Shown here: piece by piece, positions 1 through 5,624 of the stretch
How positions within the stretch are numbered: the first letter of the stretch is position 1
Layout of the letters: each line of letters begins with the position of its first letter
Source of the DNA: Ruminococcus sp.
Lineage (GTDB): Bacteria > Bacillota > Clostridia > Oscillospirales > Ruminococcaceae
Direction of reading: 5' to 3'
Assembly: GCA_014799675.1 (NCBI GenBank)
Contig: JAAVHM010000104.1
Location: forward strand, 1,960-8,820
Length of the DNA stretch: 6,861 nt
Translations under genes and position numbers: made by a program
The notes under the pieces: generated by a model
Told to the model about the DNA's origin: nothing
The model's input: the letters and a program-made list of their open reading frames with translations, nothing else
Databases searched by the model: none

Positions 1-504
1 CTTAAAATTTTTGTGTGCGACAACAACAAACTCACAAAGCTTGATGTGAGAAAAAACAAGCGCCTTGAAGAACTTTCCTGCTGCAGCACCTATCTTAAAA
101 AGCTTGATGTCAGCAATAACGCAAAGCTTAAGTATCTGTATTGTGATCGTACTGACCTTACCGAGCTTGACGTCAGTAAAAATACCGGGCTTGAATTTAT
201 ACAGTGCGAAGACGGCAAGCTGACAAAAATCGAATTAGGTGAAATTGCTGAACTTAAAGTTTTATATTGCAGTTACAATAAAATTGAAAAGCTTGACATC
301 AGTAAAAATACTAAGCTTGAATACTTAGACTGCGAATATAACGAGCTGGAAAGCCTTGATGTGAGTAAAAACGTGCAGCTTCAATATCTGTATTGCAGTT
401 CAAACAAATTGACATCACTTGATATCAGTAAAAATACCGAGCTTGAAGATCTGTCTTGCCTTAATAATGCTTTGACAGAACTTGACGTAAGCAATAATAC
501 TAAA
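1..504 (+). repeat. Eight tandem 63-bp LRR-coding units
   Basis: Eight in-frame units of exactly 63 bp (21 codons) start at 1, 64, 127, 190, 253, 316, 379 and 442. Most unit boundaries carry an AAGCTT- or GAGCTT-like junction encoding K-L or E-L. The units are clearly related but more diverged from one another than those of the downstream gene. Confidence 0.85.
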
Positions 505-564
505 CTTTTTTATAATGACATTGAGTATTATTCCTGCGACGAAAACGTAAAAATCATAAAATAA
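1..564 (+). CDS. Leucine-rich-repeat protein, IRREKO type (5' end outside window)
   Basis: The reading frame is open to base 1, and the residues before the first GTG (position 13) already fit the repeat, so that GTG is internal and the true start lies upstream. The visible 187 residues are eight consecutive 21-residue repeats (1-504) followed by a 19-residue C-terminal cap. The repeat is LxxLxCxxNxLTxLDVSKNTx, which matches the cysteine form of the bacterial IRREKO LRR class. Cys at repeat position 6 is present in 8 of 8 units. Unit 4 is the most degenerate, with its Asn columns lost. The cap (YYSCDENVKI) resembles the cap of the next gene (YYKCDKNVKV), so the two are tandem paralogues. LRR solenoids generally bind proteins or glycans, but no ligand can be named. 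Export is inferred from the paralogue's signal peptide; this gene's N terminus is not visible. No anchor motif (LPXTG, SLH) is seen at the C terminus. Confidence 0.85.
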   Translation, partial: LKIFVCDNNKLTKLDVRKNKRLEELSCCSTYLKKLDVSNNAKLKYLYCDRTDLTELDVSKNTGLEFIQCEDGKLTKIELGEIAELKVLYCSYNKIEKLDISKNTKLEYLDCEYNELESLDVSKNVQLQYLYCSSNKLTSLDISKNTELEDLSCLNNALTELDVSNNTKLFYNDIEYYSCDENVKIIK

Positions 565-576
565 GGAGGACTTTTA

Positions 577-1947
577 ATGCACATAAAAAAGCTTGCAGCA
601 GTATTGGCGGCTTCTGTGATTTCGGTGACGGCGGTAACGGTGGCGGCTTTTGCGGCGGGGACTAAAGTTCCCTTAACGGAAAAATATTTCCCAGACGAGA
701 ATTTCCGTGAGTATGTTTCGGAAAATTTTGACACAGACGGGAACGGTTATCTCTCCCAACAGGAAAGGGACGCTGTTACGGAAATAGATGTGTATTATAC
801 GGAAATAAGATCTTTAACGGGTCTAAGCTATTTTCGGAAACTTAAAAAGCTTAACTGTTCCCTTGACTATCTTACAGAGCTTAATGTCAGCAAGAATACC
901 GAGCTTGAAGTGCTTGACTGCTCCAGCAATTATCAACTTACAAAGCTTAACGTAAGTCAGAACACTAAGCTTAAAGAGCTTGACTGCGGCAGCAATCAGC
1001 TTACAAAGCTTAACGTCAGCAAAAACACTAAGCTTGAAAAGCTTCGGTGTTACGAAAATAAGCTTACGCGCCTTGATGTAAGCAAAAATACCAAGCTTAA
1101 AGAGCTTTGGTGTGACGACAACGAGCTGACGGCGGTTGACGTTACAAAAAACACAAAGCTTGAATATCTTAGGTGCGGCGGCAACAAGCTTACAAGCCTT
1201 GATGTAAGCAAAAACGCCAAGCTTAAAGGGCTTGACTGCGGCGGCAACAATCTGACGGAGGTTGACGTTGCAGCACACACAAAGCTTGAATATCTCAGAT
1301 GCGGCGGCAACAAGCTTACAAGCATTGATGTAAGCAAAAATACCGAGCTTGAAGAGCTTAAATGCGGCGGCAACGATCTGACGGAGATTGACGTTACAAA
1401 AAACACAAAGCTTAAAAAGCTTAGCTGCGGCGGAAACAAGATTACGAGCCTTGACGTAAGCAGGAATAGCGAGCTTGAAGAGCTTTGGTGCGGCAGTAAT
1501 CCGCTAAAAAAGCTTAACATAAGAAAAAATACTAAGCTTGTGCTGCTTTCCTGCGACGACAGTCAGCTTACAAGCCTTGACATAAGCAGGAATACCAAGC
1601 TTAGAAAGCTTGAATGCAATAACAATCAGCTTACAGAGCTTGACCTGAGCAAAAATACAGAGCTTCAATGGATCTGGTGTTACGAAAATAAGCTTGCAAG
1701 CCTTAACGTCAGCAAGTGTACCGAGCTTGAAAATCTTTATTGCTATAAAAATCAGCTTACAGAGCTTGTCTTTGGCAAAAACACACGGCTTCAAAGGATC
1801 GAGTGCGACGATAATAAGCTTACAAGTCTTGACCTAAGCGGCTGTACTGACCCGGACGGCGGCACGAATCTTTTTTATTATAAGTGCGACAAAAACGTAA
1901 AAGTTACAGAACCTGACGGGTTTGAATGGGACATAGGATCATGTTAA
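577..1947 (+). CDS. Secreted EF-hand/leucine-rich-repeat protein, IRREKO type
   Basis: This 456-aa protein starts with a classical signal peptide: K4-K5, a hydrophobic core over about residues 6-26, and likely cleavage near A26/A27 in the AFAA stretch. Residues 38-88 form an N-terminal cap (FPDENFREYV) that contains a complete EF-hand loop, residues 52-63. Its Asp52, Asp54, Asn56, Ser60 and Glu63 sit at calcium positions 1, 3, 5, 9 and 12, so calcium binding is plausible. Residues 89-425 are 16 LRR units of the cysteine IRREKO type (21 residues each, unit 2 has 22), with Cys at position 6 in all 16. A 31-residue cap ending in Cys follows. No LPXTG, SLH, dockerin or transmembrane anchor is visible, so the product is probably released or held by non-covalent contact. 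The start is supported by GGAGGA at 565-570. The gene lies 12 bp after its paralogue and is probably co-transcribed with it. The ligand and the biological role are unknown. Confidence 0.9.
   Translation: MHIKKLAAVLAASVISVTAVTVAAFAAGTKVPLTEKYFPDENFREYVSENFDTDGNGYLSQQERDAVTEIDVYYTEIRSLTGLSYFRKLKKLNCSLDYLTELNVSKNTELEVLDCSSNYQLTKLNVSQNTKLKELDCGSNQLTKLNVSKNTKLEKLRCYENKLTRLDVSKNTKLKELWCDDNELTAVDVTKNTKLEYLRCGGNKLTSLDVSKNAKLKGLDCGGNNLTEVDVAAHTKLEYLRCGGNKLTSIDVSKNTELEELKCGGNDLTEIDVTKNTKLKKLSCGGNKITSLDVSRNSELEELWCGSNPLKKLNIRKNTKLVLLSCDDSQLTSLDISRNTKLRKLECNNNQLTELDLSKNTELQWIWCYENKLASLNVSKCTELENLYCYKNQLTELVFGKNTRLQRIECDDNKLTSLDLSGCTDPDGGTNLFYYKCDKNVKVTEPDGFEWDIGSC
841..1851 (+). repeat. Sixteen tandem LRR-coding units with a nested 126-bp period
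   Basis: Sixteen units start at 841 (63 bp, except unit 2, which is 66 bp). DNA identity between units is high, with AAGCTT hexamers recurring at unit junctions and mid-unit. Units 5-10 (1096-1473) alternate in a two-unit pattern: LTxxDVTKNTK-type units alternate with LTSLDVSKN-type units. This gives a 42-residue higher-order period and indicates amplification by dimers. Units 6 and 8 are nearly identical at the DNA level. Confidence 0.88.
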
Positions 1948-2023
1948 AGCAAGAGGATACAATTTCTATTCTCTAACCTCTTAACGCTAATTACAAACTA
2001 ATTTATAAAGGAGTAAATCTACT

Positions 2024-3484
2024 ATGGCAAAGGATAACAAAAAAATGGTTGAAGCGATAACCTCAATGGATGAGGATTTCGCAAAATGGTACACGGACAT
2101 AGTTAAAAAGGCGGAGCTTATCGAGTATACCTCCGTTAAGGGCTGTATGGTAATTCGTCCCTACGGCTATGCTATCTGGGAAAATATGCAGAGAATTCTT
2201 GACGGTATGTTCAAGGCTACGGGACACGAAAATGTGTGTATGCCTATGTTCATTCCCGAAAGCCTTTTGCAGAAGGAAAAAGACCACGTTGAGGGCTTTG
2301 CTCCCGAGGTCGCTTGGGTAACTCACGGCGGAAGCGAAAAGCTGGAGGACAGGCTCTGCGTCCGTCCCACTTCCGAGACCCTTTTCTGCGAGCATTACGC
2401 TAATATCGTACATTCCTACAGAGACCTGCCTAAGCTTTATAACCAGTGGGTGTCGGTTGTCCGCTGGGAGAAAACAACACGTCCTTTCCTCCGTTCGAGA
2501 GAATTTTTGTGGCAGGAGGGTCACACCATTCATGCCACGGCAGAGGAGGCTGTTGTTGAGACGGAGAAAATGCTCAACGTTTACGCCGAGTTCTGCGAAA
2601 AGAGCCTTGCAATGCCTGTTATAAAGGGCAAAAAAACAGAAAGCGACAAGTTCGCGGGCGCGGAGGCTACTTATGCTATTGAAGCCCTTATGCACGACGG
2701 CAAGGCTTTGCAGGCGGGAACTTCCCACTACTTCGGGGACGGCTTTGCAAAGGCGTTTGAAATTATGTACACCGACAAGGAGAATAAAAAGGTTTACCCT
2801 CATCAGACTTCATGGGGCGTTACAACACGTCTTATCGGCGCAATAATCATGACCCACGGCGACGATAACGGACTTGTTCTTCCGCCTGCGGTCGCTCCCA
2901 TTCAGGCGGTAATTGTTCCTGTTCAGCAGTTCAAGGAGGGCGTTCTTGACAAGGCAAACGAGCTTGCGGAAAAGCTTAAAGCGGCGGGAATCCGCGTCAA
3001 GGTGGACGACAGCGACAACTCTCCCGGCTGGAAGTTTGCGGAGTACGAAATGAAAGGCGTTCCCGTGAGAATTGAGATAGGTCCTAAGGATATTGAGAAT
3101 AACCAGTGCGTTTGCGCTCTTCGTTACAGCGGCGAAAAGAGAACGGTTTCCCTTGAAAATATGCTTGAAACATTTAAGGACACGGTTGTGGAAATGCTTG
3201 AAAAGGAAATTCCCGAGGGTATGTTCAATAAGGCTGCGGAAAACCGTGAGAAGCATACTTACAAATGCACAACAATGGAGGAAATCACAAAGGCTCTTGA
3301 AGAAAACGGCGACGGCTTTGTAAAGGCTATGTGGTGCGGCGACGAGGAGTGCGAGGACAAGGTCAAGGAAATCACAGGCGTTGGTTCACGCTGTATTCCC
3401 TTTGAGCAGGAGGAGCTTTCCGACAAGTGCGTTTGCTGCGGCAAGCCTGCAAAACAAATGGTTTACTGGGGAAAAGCATATTGA
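2024..3484 (+). CDS. proS: Prolyl-tRNA synthetase, archaeal/eukaryotic type
   Basis: A cytoplasmic class II aminoacyl-tRNA synthetase that joins proline to tRNA-Pro using ATP. The length, 486 aa, fits the short form without the INS editing domain of the longer bacterial type. The catalytic core holds the RPTSE segment (114-118), motif 2 (148-170, with R148, E149 and the arginines around RPFLRSREFLWQEGHT) and motif 3 (278-288, HGDDNGLVLPP). An anticodon-binding domain follows from about residue 292 (APIQAVIVPV). The C-terminal domain has a four-cysteine zinc-site pattern (C438, C443, C469, C472) and ends in Tyr486; the terminal Tyr is a known hallmark of this ProRS type. The ATG is placed by AAAGGAG at 2007-2013, 10 nt upstream. 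The 76-nt gap before the gene holds no T-box consensus and no clear promoter, so it may be read from upstream or from a weak promoter. The stop codon TGA is the first triplet of a heptad repeat array. Confidence 0.97.
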   Translation: MAKDNKKMVEAITSMDEDFAKWYTDIVKKAELIEYTSVKGCMVIRPYGYAIWENMQRILDGMFKATGHENVCMPMFIPESLLQKEKDHVEGFAPEVAWVTHGGSEKLEDRLCVRPTSETLFCEHYANIVHSYRDLPKLYNQWVSVVRWEKTTRPFLRSREFLWQEGHTIHATAEEAVVETEKMLNVYAEFCEKSLAMPVIKGKKTESDKFAGAEATYAIEALMHDGKALQAGTSHYFGDGFAKAFEIMYTDKENKKVYPHQTSWGVTTRLIGAIIMTHGDDNGLVLPPAVAPIQAVIVPVQQFKEGVLDKANELAEKLKAAGIRVKVDDSDNSPGWKFAEYEMKGVPVRIEIGPKDIENNQCVCALRYSGEKRTVSLENMLETFKDTVVEMLEKEIPEGMFNKAAENREKHTYKCTTMEEITKALEENGDGFVKAMWCGDEECEDKVKEITGVGSRCIPFEQEELSDKCVCCGKPAKQMVYWGKAY

Positions 3485-3516
3485 CAGTTGACAGTTTACA
3501 GTTGATAGTTGACAGT
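3482..3516 (+). repeat. Five-copy heptanucleotide tandem repeat (TGACAGT) starting on the proS stop codon
   Basis: Five contiguous 7-mers are TGACAGT, TGACAGT, TTACAGT, TGATAGT and TGACAGT. Three match exactly and two differ by one base. The first triplet, TGA, is the proS stop. The array contains three perfect TTGACA hexamers (3481, 3488, 3509), but no convincing -10 box lies 16-18 bp from any of them. It resembles the short tandemly repeated heptamers described in other bacteria, notably cyanobacteria. The function is unknown. Confidence 0.85.
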
Positions 3517-3521
3517 TTTTG

Positions 3522-3546
3522 TAGGGGACGGGTCTCCCGTCCCCTA
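3522..3546. repeat. Perfect 11-bp GC-rich inverted repeat (hairpin)
   Basis: The arms TAGGGGACGGG (3522-3532) and CCCGTCCCCTA (3536-3546) are perfectly complementary around a 3-nt TCT loop. The downstream bases (AATATTATAAAG) are not a U-tract, and on the opposite strand the hairpin is followed by A residues. It is therefore not a canonical intrinsic terminator in either direction, although such a strong stem could still pause polymerase or protect the proS mRNA 3' end. It sits five bases after the heptad array, and the two may form one dispersed intergenic repeat element (inference). Confidence 0.75.
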
Positions 3547-3572
3547 ATATTATAAAGAAAGGCGTTTTTGAT

Positions 3573-4196
3573 ATGTTTGATTTTGGCGGCTTGTTCGGAA
3601 TTTCAAAAAGAGATATTTCCAATGATATAAAGGAATATGACCCAAAGGTGCAAAGCGACTATGACAAGCGGTTCGTTTCGGAAATTACAGAGTGGCTGTC
3701 GTCAGTTATTGAAAAAATCAACGACGACGGCGTTTATGCTCTTGCCGTTTCGTATCAGCTTGGCGGAGATGAAAATGACGAATGGGGTCCGGATTTTTCC
3801 TTTGCTTATAATACAGAGCAGTATTTTGAGCGTATGAAAAGCAATCCCGGATTGCAGGCGCGGTGGAATTTCATAAACTGGAAAGAGGAATATATCGGCG
3901 GACTTGACAATGCGGCAGTAAAAAGGTGGCTTGCGGGCAACAACTGGACTTTTGACGAATATGCGGACGAGGACACCATTGAAGACCTTGCTTATGATAT
4001 ACTCGTGCTTGCGGTAACAGAACTCCACAAATCGAGTGTAATCAAAAATCATTTTGGAAAGGAACTGCCTGTCGTAATTCACGGAATGGAGTATTATGAT
4101 AAAACCGCTGTTATGTCGGTCAAGGCTAACGGAGCAGGTCTTTTGGACAAGGAGTTTTTTGATATATGCGGCTGTAATGTTCCTGAAATCAAATAA
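3573..4196 (+). CDS. Hypothetical acidic soluble protein, possibly DUF4303-like
   Basis: This 207-aa protein has no signal peptide and no membrane segment, and is rich in Asp, Glu and aromatic residues. Visible elements are an amphipathic helix (about 30-50) and a strand followed by FAYNTEQYFE (54-87). A W-rich stretch with RWNFINW lies at 97-103, an acidic helix at 131-155 (DEDTIEDLAYDILVLAVTEL), and a strand VVIHGMEYYD at 167-176. The order of a short beta segment, a YNTE-like motif, an RW...W motif and a C-terminal helix-strand pair recalls DUF4303 proteins, but this is recollection of pattern only and is not secure. The start is supported by AAAGG at 3558-3562, 10 nt before the ATG. The next gene begins 30 bp downstream with its own ribosome site, so the two may be co-transcribed. 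No function can be assigned. Confidence 0.75.
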   Translation: MFDFGGLFGISKRDISNDIKEYDPKVQSDYDKRFVSEITEWLSSVIEKINDDGVYALAVSYQLGGDENDEWGPDFSFAYNTEQYFERMKSNPGLQARWNFINWKEEYIGGLDNAAVKRWLAGNNWTFDEYADEDTIEDLAYDILVLAVTELHKSSVIKNHFGKELPVVIHGMEYYDKTAVMSVKANGAGLLDKEFFDICGCNVPEIK

Positions 4197-4215
4197 ACAA
4201 TGCAAAAAGTTAAAT

Positions 4216-4221
4216 GGAGAG
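4216..4221 (+). promoter_or_regulatory. Ribosome-binding site that fixes the start of the 104-aa membrane protein
   Basis: GGAGAG lies 5 nt before the ATG at 4227. The in-frame ATG at 4200, nine codons earlier, has only A-rich sequence and no purine-rich site upstream, and lies four bases past the preceding stop codon. The 4227 start is therefore preferred. Confidence 0.65.
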
Positions 4222-4226
4222 AAATT

Positions 4227-4541
4227 ATGGACTACAAAAAATTTCACCGCGCAAACGTTATTATTGAACTTGCGGGCAGTACAATTGCCGCAGTATGGGC
4301 TATCATTAATCTTTTTCTTGCGGAAAGCCACCCCACCATGCCGTTTTTGTTAATTTGGATCGCAATGATAATAAAAAGTGTCCGCATCATTAGGCTTACT
4401 GCACAGGAGGACTACCAACAGGAAAGCTATGCCGAAAGTCTGAAAACGTCCTACGCGGACAACCGTATTCTGTATATTATTTCGGCAGTTTGCTCCTGCG
4501 CGGCTTTGGTGTTGGTAATTGTAAAGATGATAATTCGATAA
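4227..4541 (+). CDS. Small integral membrane protein of unknown function
   Basis: This 104-aa protein starts at the ATG with GGAGAG in front of it. Three hydrophobic segments are seen: about residues 11-32 (VIIELAG...INLFLA), 38-55 (MPFLLIWIAM...VRII) and 81-102 (ILYIISAV...VKMII). A polar loop of about 25 residues (56-80, with QEDYQQES) separates the last two. Positive charges K4, K5, R8, K50, R53 and R56 flank the first two helices. The N terminus is probably cytoplasmic with the polar loop inside, but this is uncertain. There is no recognisable catalytic or transporter motif. It follows the 207-aa gene by 30 bp, which suggests a two-gene unit, with the membrane protein possibly a partner of the soluble one. 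No terminator is obvious after it before the rpsF promoter region. Confidence 0.72.
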   Translation: MDYKKFHRANVIIELAGSTIAAVWAIINLFLAESHPTMPFLLIWIAMIIKSVRIIRLTAQEDYQQESYAESLKTSYADNRILYIISAVCSCAALVLVIVKMIIR

Positions 4542-4546
4542 TATAA

Positions 4547-4559
4547 GTACAAATTGTAC
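4547..4559. promoter_or_regulatory. 13-bp dyad, possible operator upstream of the rpsF promoter
   Basis: GTACAA-A-TTGTAC is a perfect 6-bp inverted repeat with one central base, located 33 bp before the -35 box and just after the stop of the preceding gene. The symmetry fits a dimeric DNA-binding protein. It is short and AT-rich, so chance is a real alternative, and no regulator is indicated. Confidence 0.25.
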
Positions 4560-4592
4560 AAAAAATTGCCCCGAAAAAAGGAAAAATTGTTC

Positions 4593-4621
4593 TTGACAAT
4601 AGGTTTTTAAAATGGTATAAT
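4593..4621 (+). promoter_or_regulatory. Housekeeping sigma-factor promoter of rpsF-ssb-rpsR
   Basis: TTGACA (4593-4598) and TATAAT (4616-4621) are both exact consensus hexamers with a 17-bp spacer. TGG before the -10 (4613-4615) gives an extended -10 TGn element. An A-rich stretch upstream (4573-4588) resembles an UP element. Transcription should start near 4628, leaving a leader of about 53 nt before rpsF. The strength fits a ribosomal-protein operon. Confidence 0.92.
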
Positions 4622-4630
4622 ATTAAAGTA

Positions 4631-4669
4631 TCCTCGTCCGTATACAGTGACGGACGTAATCCAAGAGGA
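4631..4669 (+). promoter_or_regulatory. Structured rpsF leader, candidate S6:S18 autoregulatory element
   Basis: CGTCCGT (4635-4641) and ACGGACG (4650-4656) form a perfect 7-bp stem with an 8-nt loop. Outside it, TCCTC (4631-4635) can pair with GAGGA (4665-4669), which is part of the rpsF Shine-Dalgarno sequence, leaving a 3' bulge TAATCCAA. C4635 is shared between the two helices. The outer helix would hide the ribosome site. Published work describes rpsF leaders in many bacteria that bind the S6:S18 complex for feedback; the placement here fits, but I cannot confirm the conserved bulge bases of that motif. Confidence 0.5.
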
Positions 4670-4680
4670 GGTGTTTTAAA

Positions 4681-4971
4681 ATGGCAAAGGTAACCGAGAA
4701 TTATGAGACCATGGCGGTTTATAGTCTCAAGAACGGCGAAGAGGGCGTTAAGGCTCTTAACGAGAAGTTCACTGCGCTTATCGAGGCAAACGGTACTATG
4801 GAGTCAGTAAACGAGTGGGGCAAGAGAAAGCTTGCTTACGAGATCGACGACCAGACCGAGGGCTATTATGTGCTTTACACATATTCCTGCAAGCCCGATT
4901 TCCCCGCGGAGCTTGACCGTGTGTTCAAGATCACGGACGGCGTTATGCGTTCACTTATTACTGTAAAATAA
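4681..4971 (+). CDS. rpsF: Small-subunit ribosomal protein S6 (bS6)
   Basis: This 96-aa protein is of normal length for bS6. It binds 16S rRNA in the central domain of the 30S subunit as a heterodimer with S18, which is encoded two genes downstream. The family pattern is clear: YETMAVYSL at the start, VNEWGKRKLAYEI at 43-55 (the conserved W-GKRxLAY strand), GYYVLYTYS at 61-69, and the closing VFKITDGVMRSLITVK strand. It starts at the ATG 9 nt after GGAGG (4667-4671). It is the first gene of a three-gene operon behind a consensus promoter, and its ribosome site may be sequestered by the leader stem. Confidence 0.97.
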   Translation: MAKVTENYETMAVYSLKNGEEGVKALNEKFTALIEANGTMESVNEWGKRKLAYEIDDQTEGYYVLYTYSCKPDFPAELDRVFKITDGVMRSLITVK

Positions 4972-5027
4972 TTTTATTATTTTTAGTAATTACCGTTCAG
5001 ACAAAACCGAAAAGGAGGCTGTAAAAA

Positions 5028-5561
5028 ATGCTGAATGCTTGTTCTATCAATAAGGTGATCCTTATGGGAAGACTGACTTCCGACCCGGAGTTAAGACAAA
5101 CTCCCAACGGAATATCCACCTGCCGTTTTACGGTAGCTGTTGACGGCGGTGTAAATCAGAACACCAACGAACGCCGCAGCGATTTTATTACGGTAAACGC
5201 ATGGCGGCAGACTGCTGAATTTGTCTGCAAGTATTTTACCAAGGGCAGGCTTATCCTTGTTGAGGGCAGCTTGAGAACAGGTTCGTACACCGACCGCAAT
5301 CATTCCGATGTAACTCATTATACCTGTGAGGTAACTGCGGAAAGCGTTTCCTTCGGCGAGACAAAATCCTCGTCGCAGGGTTCGTATCAGGGCGGCGGAA
5401 ATTACGCTCCCCAGCAGTTTGCACAGCCCCAGTACAGCCAGCCCGCGCCCGTGCCCGCACAGGCAGCCCCTGCGCCACAGCAGGAAGCTGCTCCCGCCGT
5501 TTCTTTCGGGGACTTCAACGACTTCGAGGGAATTATCGGCGACGGCGATCTACCATTCTAG
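5028..5561 (+). CDS. ssb: Single-stranded DNA-binding protein
   Basis: This 177-aa protein coats single-stranded DNA in replication, recombination and repair, normally as a homotetramer. The N-terminal OB fold (about residues 6-110) shows NKVILMGRLTSDPELR, CRFTVAVD, DFITVNAWRQTAEF with Trp59, and the RLILVEGSLRTGSY strand. Residues 113-160 are a disordered Gln/Pro/Ala/Gly-rich linker. The last residues, GDGDLPF, are the acidic tip ending in Pro-Phe that recruits partner proteins in this family. The start is set by AGGAGG (5013-5018), 9 nt before the ATG. Its position between rpsF and rpsR is the usual Firmicutes order. The TAG stop merges with a heptad repeat array. Confidence 0.96.
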   Translation: MLNACSINKVILMGRLTSDPELRQTPNGISTCRFTVAVDGGVNQNTNERRSDFITVNAWRQTAEFVCKYFTKGRLILVEGSLRTGSYTDRNHSDVTHYTCEVTAESVSFGETKSSSQGSYQGGGNYAPQQFAQPQYSQPAPVPAQAAPAPQQEAAPAVSFGDFNDFEGIIGDGDLPF

Positions 5562-5596
5562 AAGCCAGAAGCAAGAGGCTAGAGGCTAGAGAGGCT
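5560..5596 (+). repeat. Five-unit heptanucleotide tandem repeat (AGAGGCT-like) starting on the ssb stop codon
   Basis: Consecutive units are AGAAGCC, AGAAGCA, AGAGGCT, AGAGGCT and a 9-base AGAGAGGCT. The first two bases are the last two of the ssb TAG. The array lies between ssb and the rpsR ribosome site (AAAGGAGG, 5610-5617), inside the operon transcript. It has the same period, copy number and stop-codon placement as the array after proS, but a different sequence. Confidence 0.8.
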
Positions 5597-5624
5597 GGAA
5601 AAAGTTATTAAAGGAGGTTTCATA

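Noticed and set aside
13..15. GTG at 13 as the start of the first LRR gene
   Set aside because: The codons at 1-12 already fit the repeat, and there is no ribosome site in the window, so the gene extends leftward.
823..1794. Long antisense reading frames opposite the LRR gene (823-1278, 1050-1520, 1504-1794)
   Set aside because: They are by-products of the 63-bp repeat, which keeps stops out of other frames along the whole array. They have repetitive low-complexity translations and no ribosome sites.
1..1851. CRISPR-like interpretation of the regularly spaced repeats
   Set aside because: The repeats are contiguous, in frame and translate to LRR units. There are no unique spacers and no cas genes.
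1951..1982. AAGAGG...CCTCTT inverted repeat between the LRR gene and proS as a terminator
   Set aside because: Only six base pairs around a loop of 20 nt, with no U-tract after it.
1981..2009. TTAACG-17-TATAAA as a proS promoter
   Set aside because: The -10 overlaps the proS Shine-Dalgarno sequence, so the transcript would start after its own ribosome site.
1948..2023. T-box riboswitch before proS
   Set aside because: The gap is only 76 nt and contains no T-box consensus, specifier stem or antiterminator.
2063..3256. Antisense reading frames opposite proS
   Set aside because: The sense frame is a complete, well-conserved prolyl-tRNA synthetase. The antisense translations show no family features.
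3522..3546. Hairpin after proS as a classical intrinsic terminator
   Set aside because: The stem is strong, but neither strand has a U-tract immediately after it.
4200..4202. ATG at 4200 as the start of the small membrane protein
   Set aside because: No purine-rich site lies upstream, whereas the ATG at 4227 has GGAGAG five bases before it.
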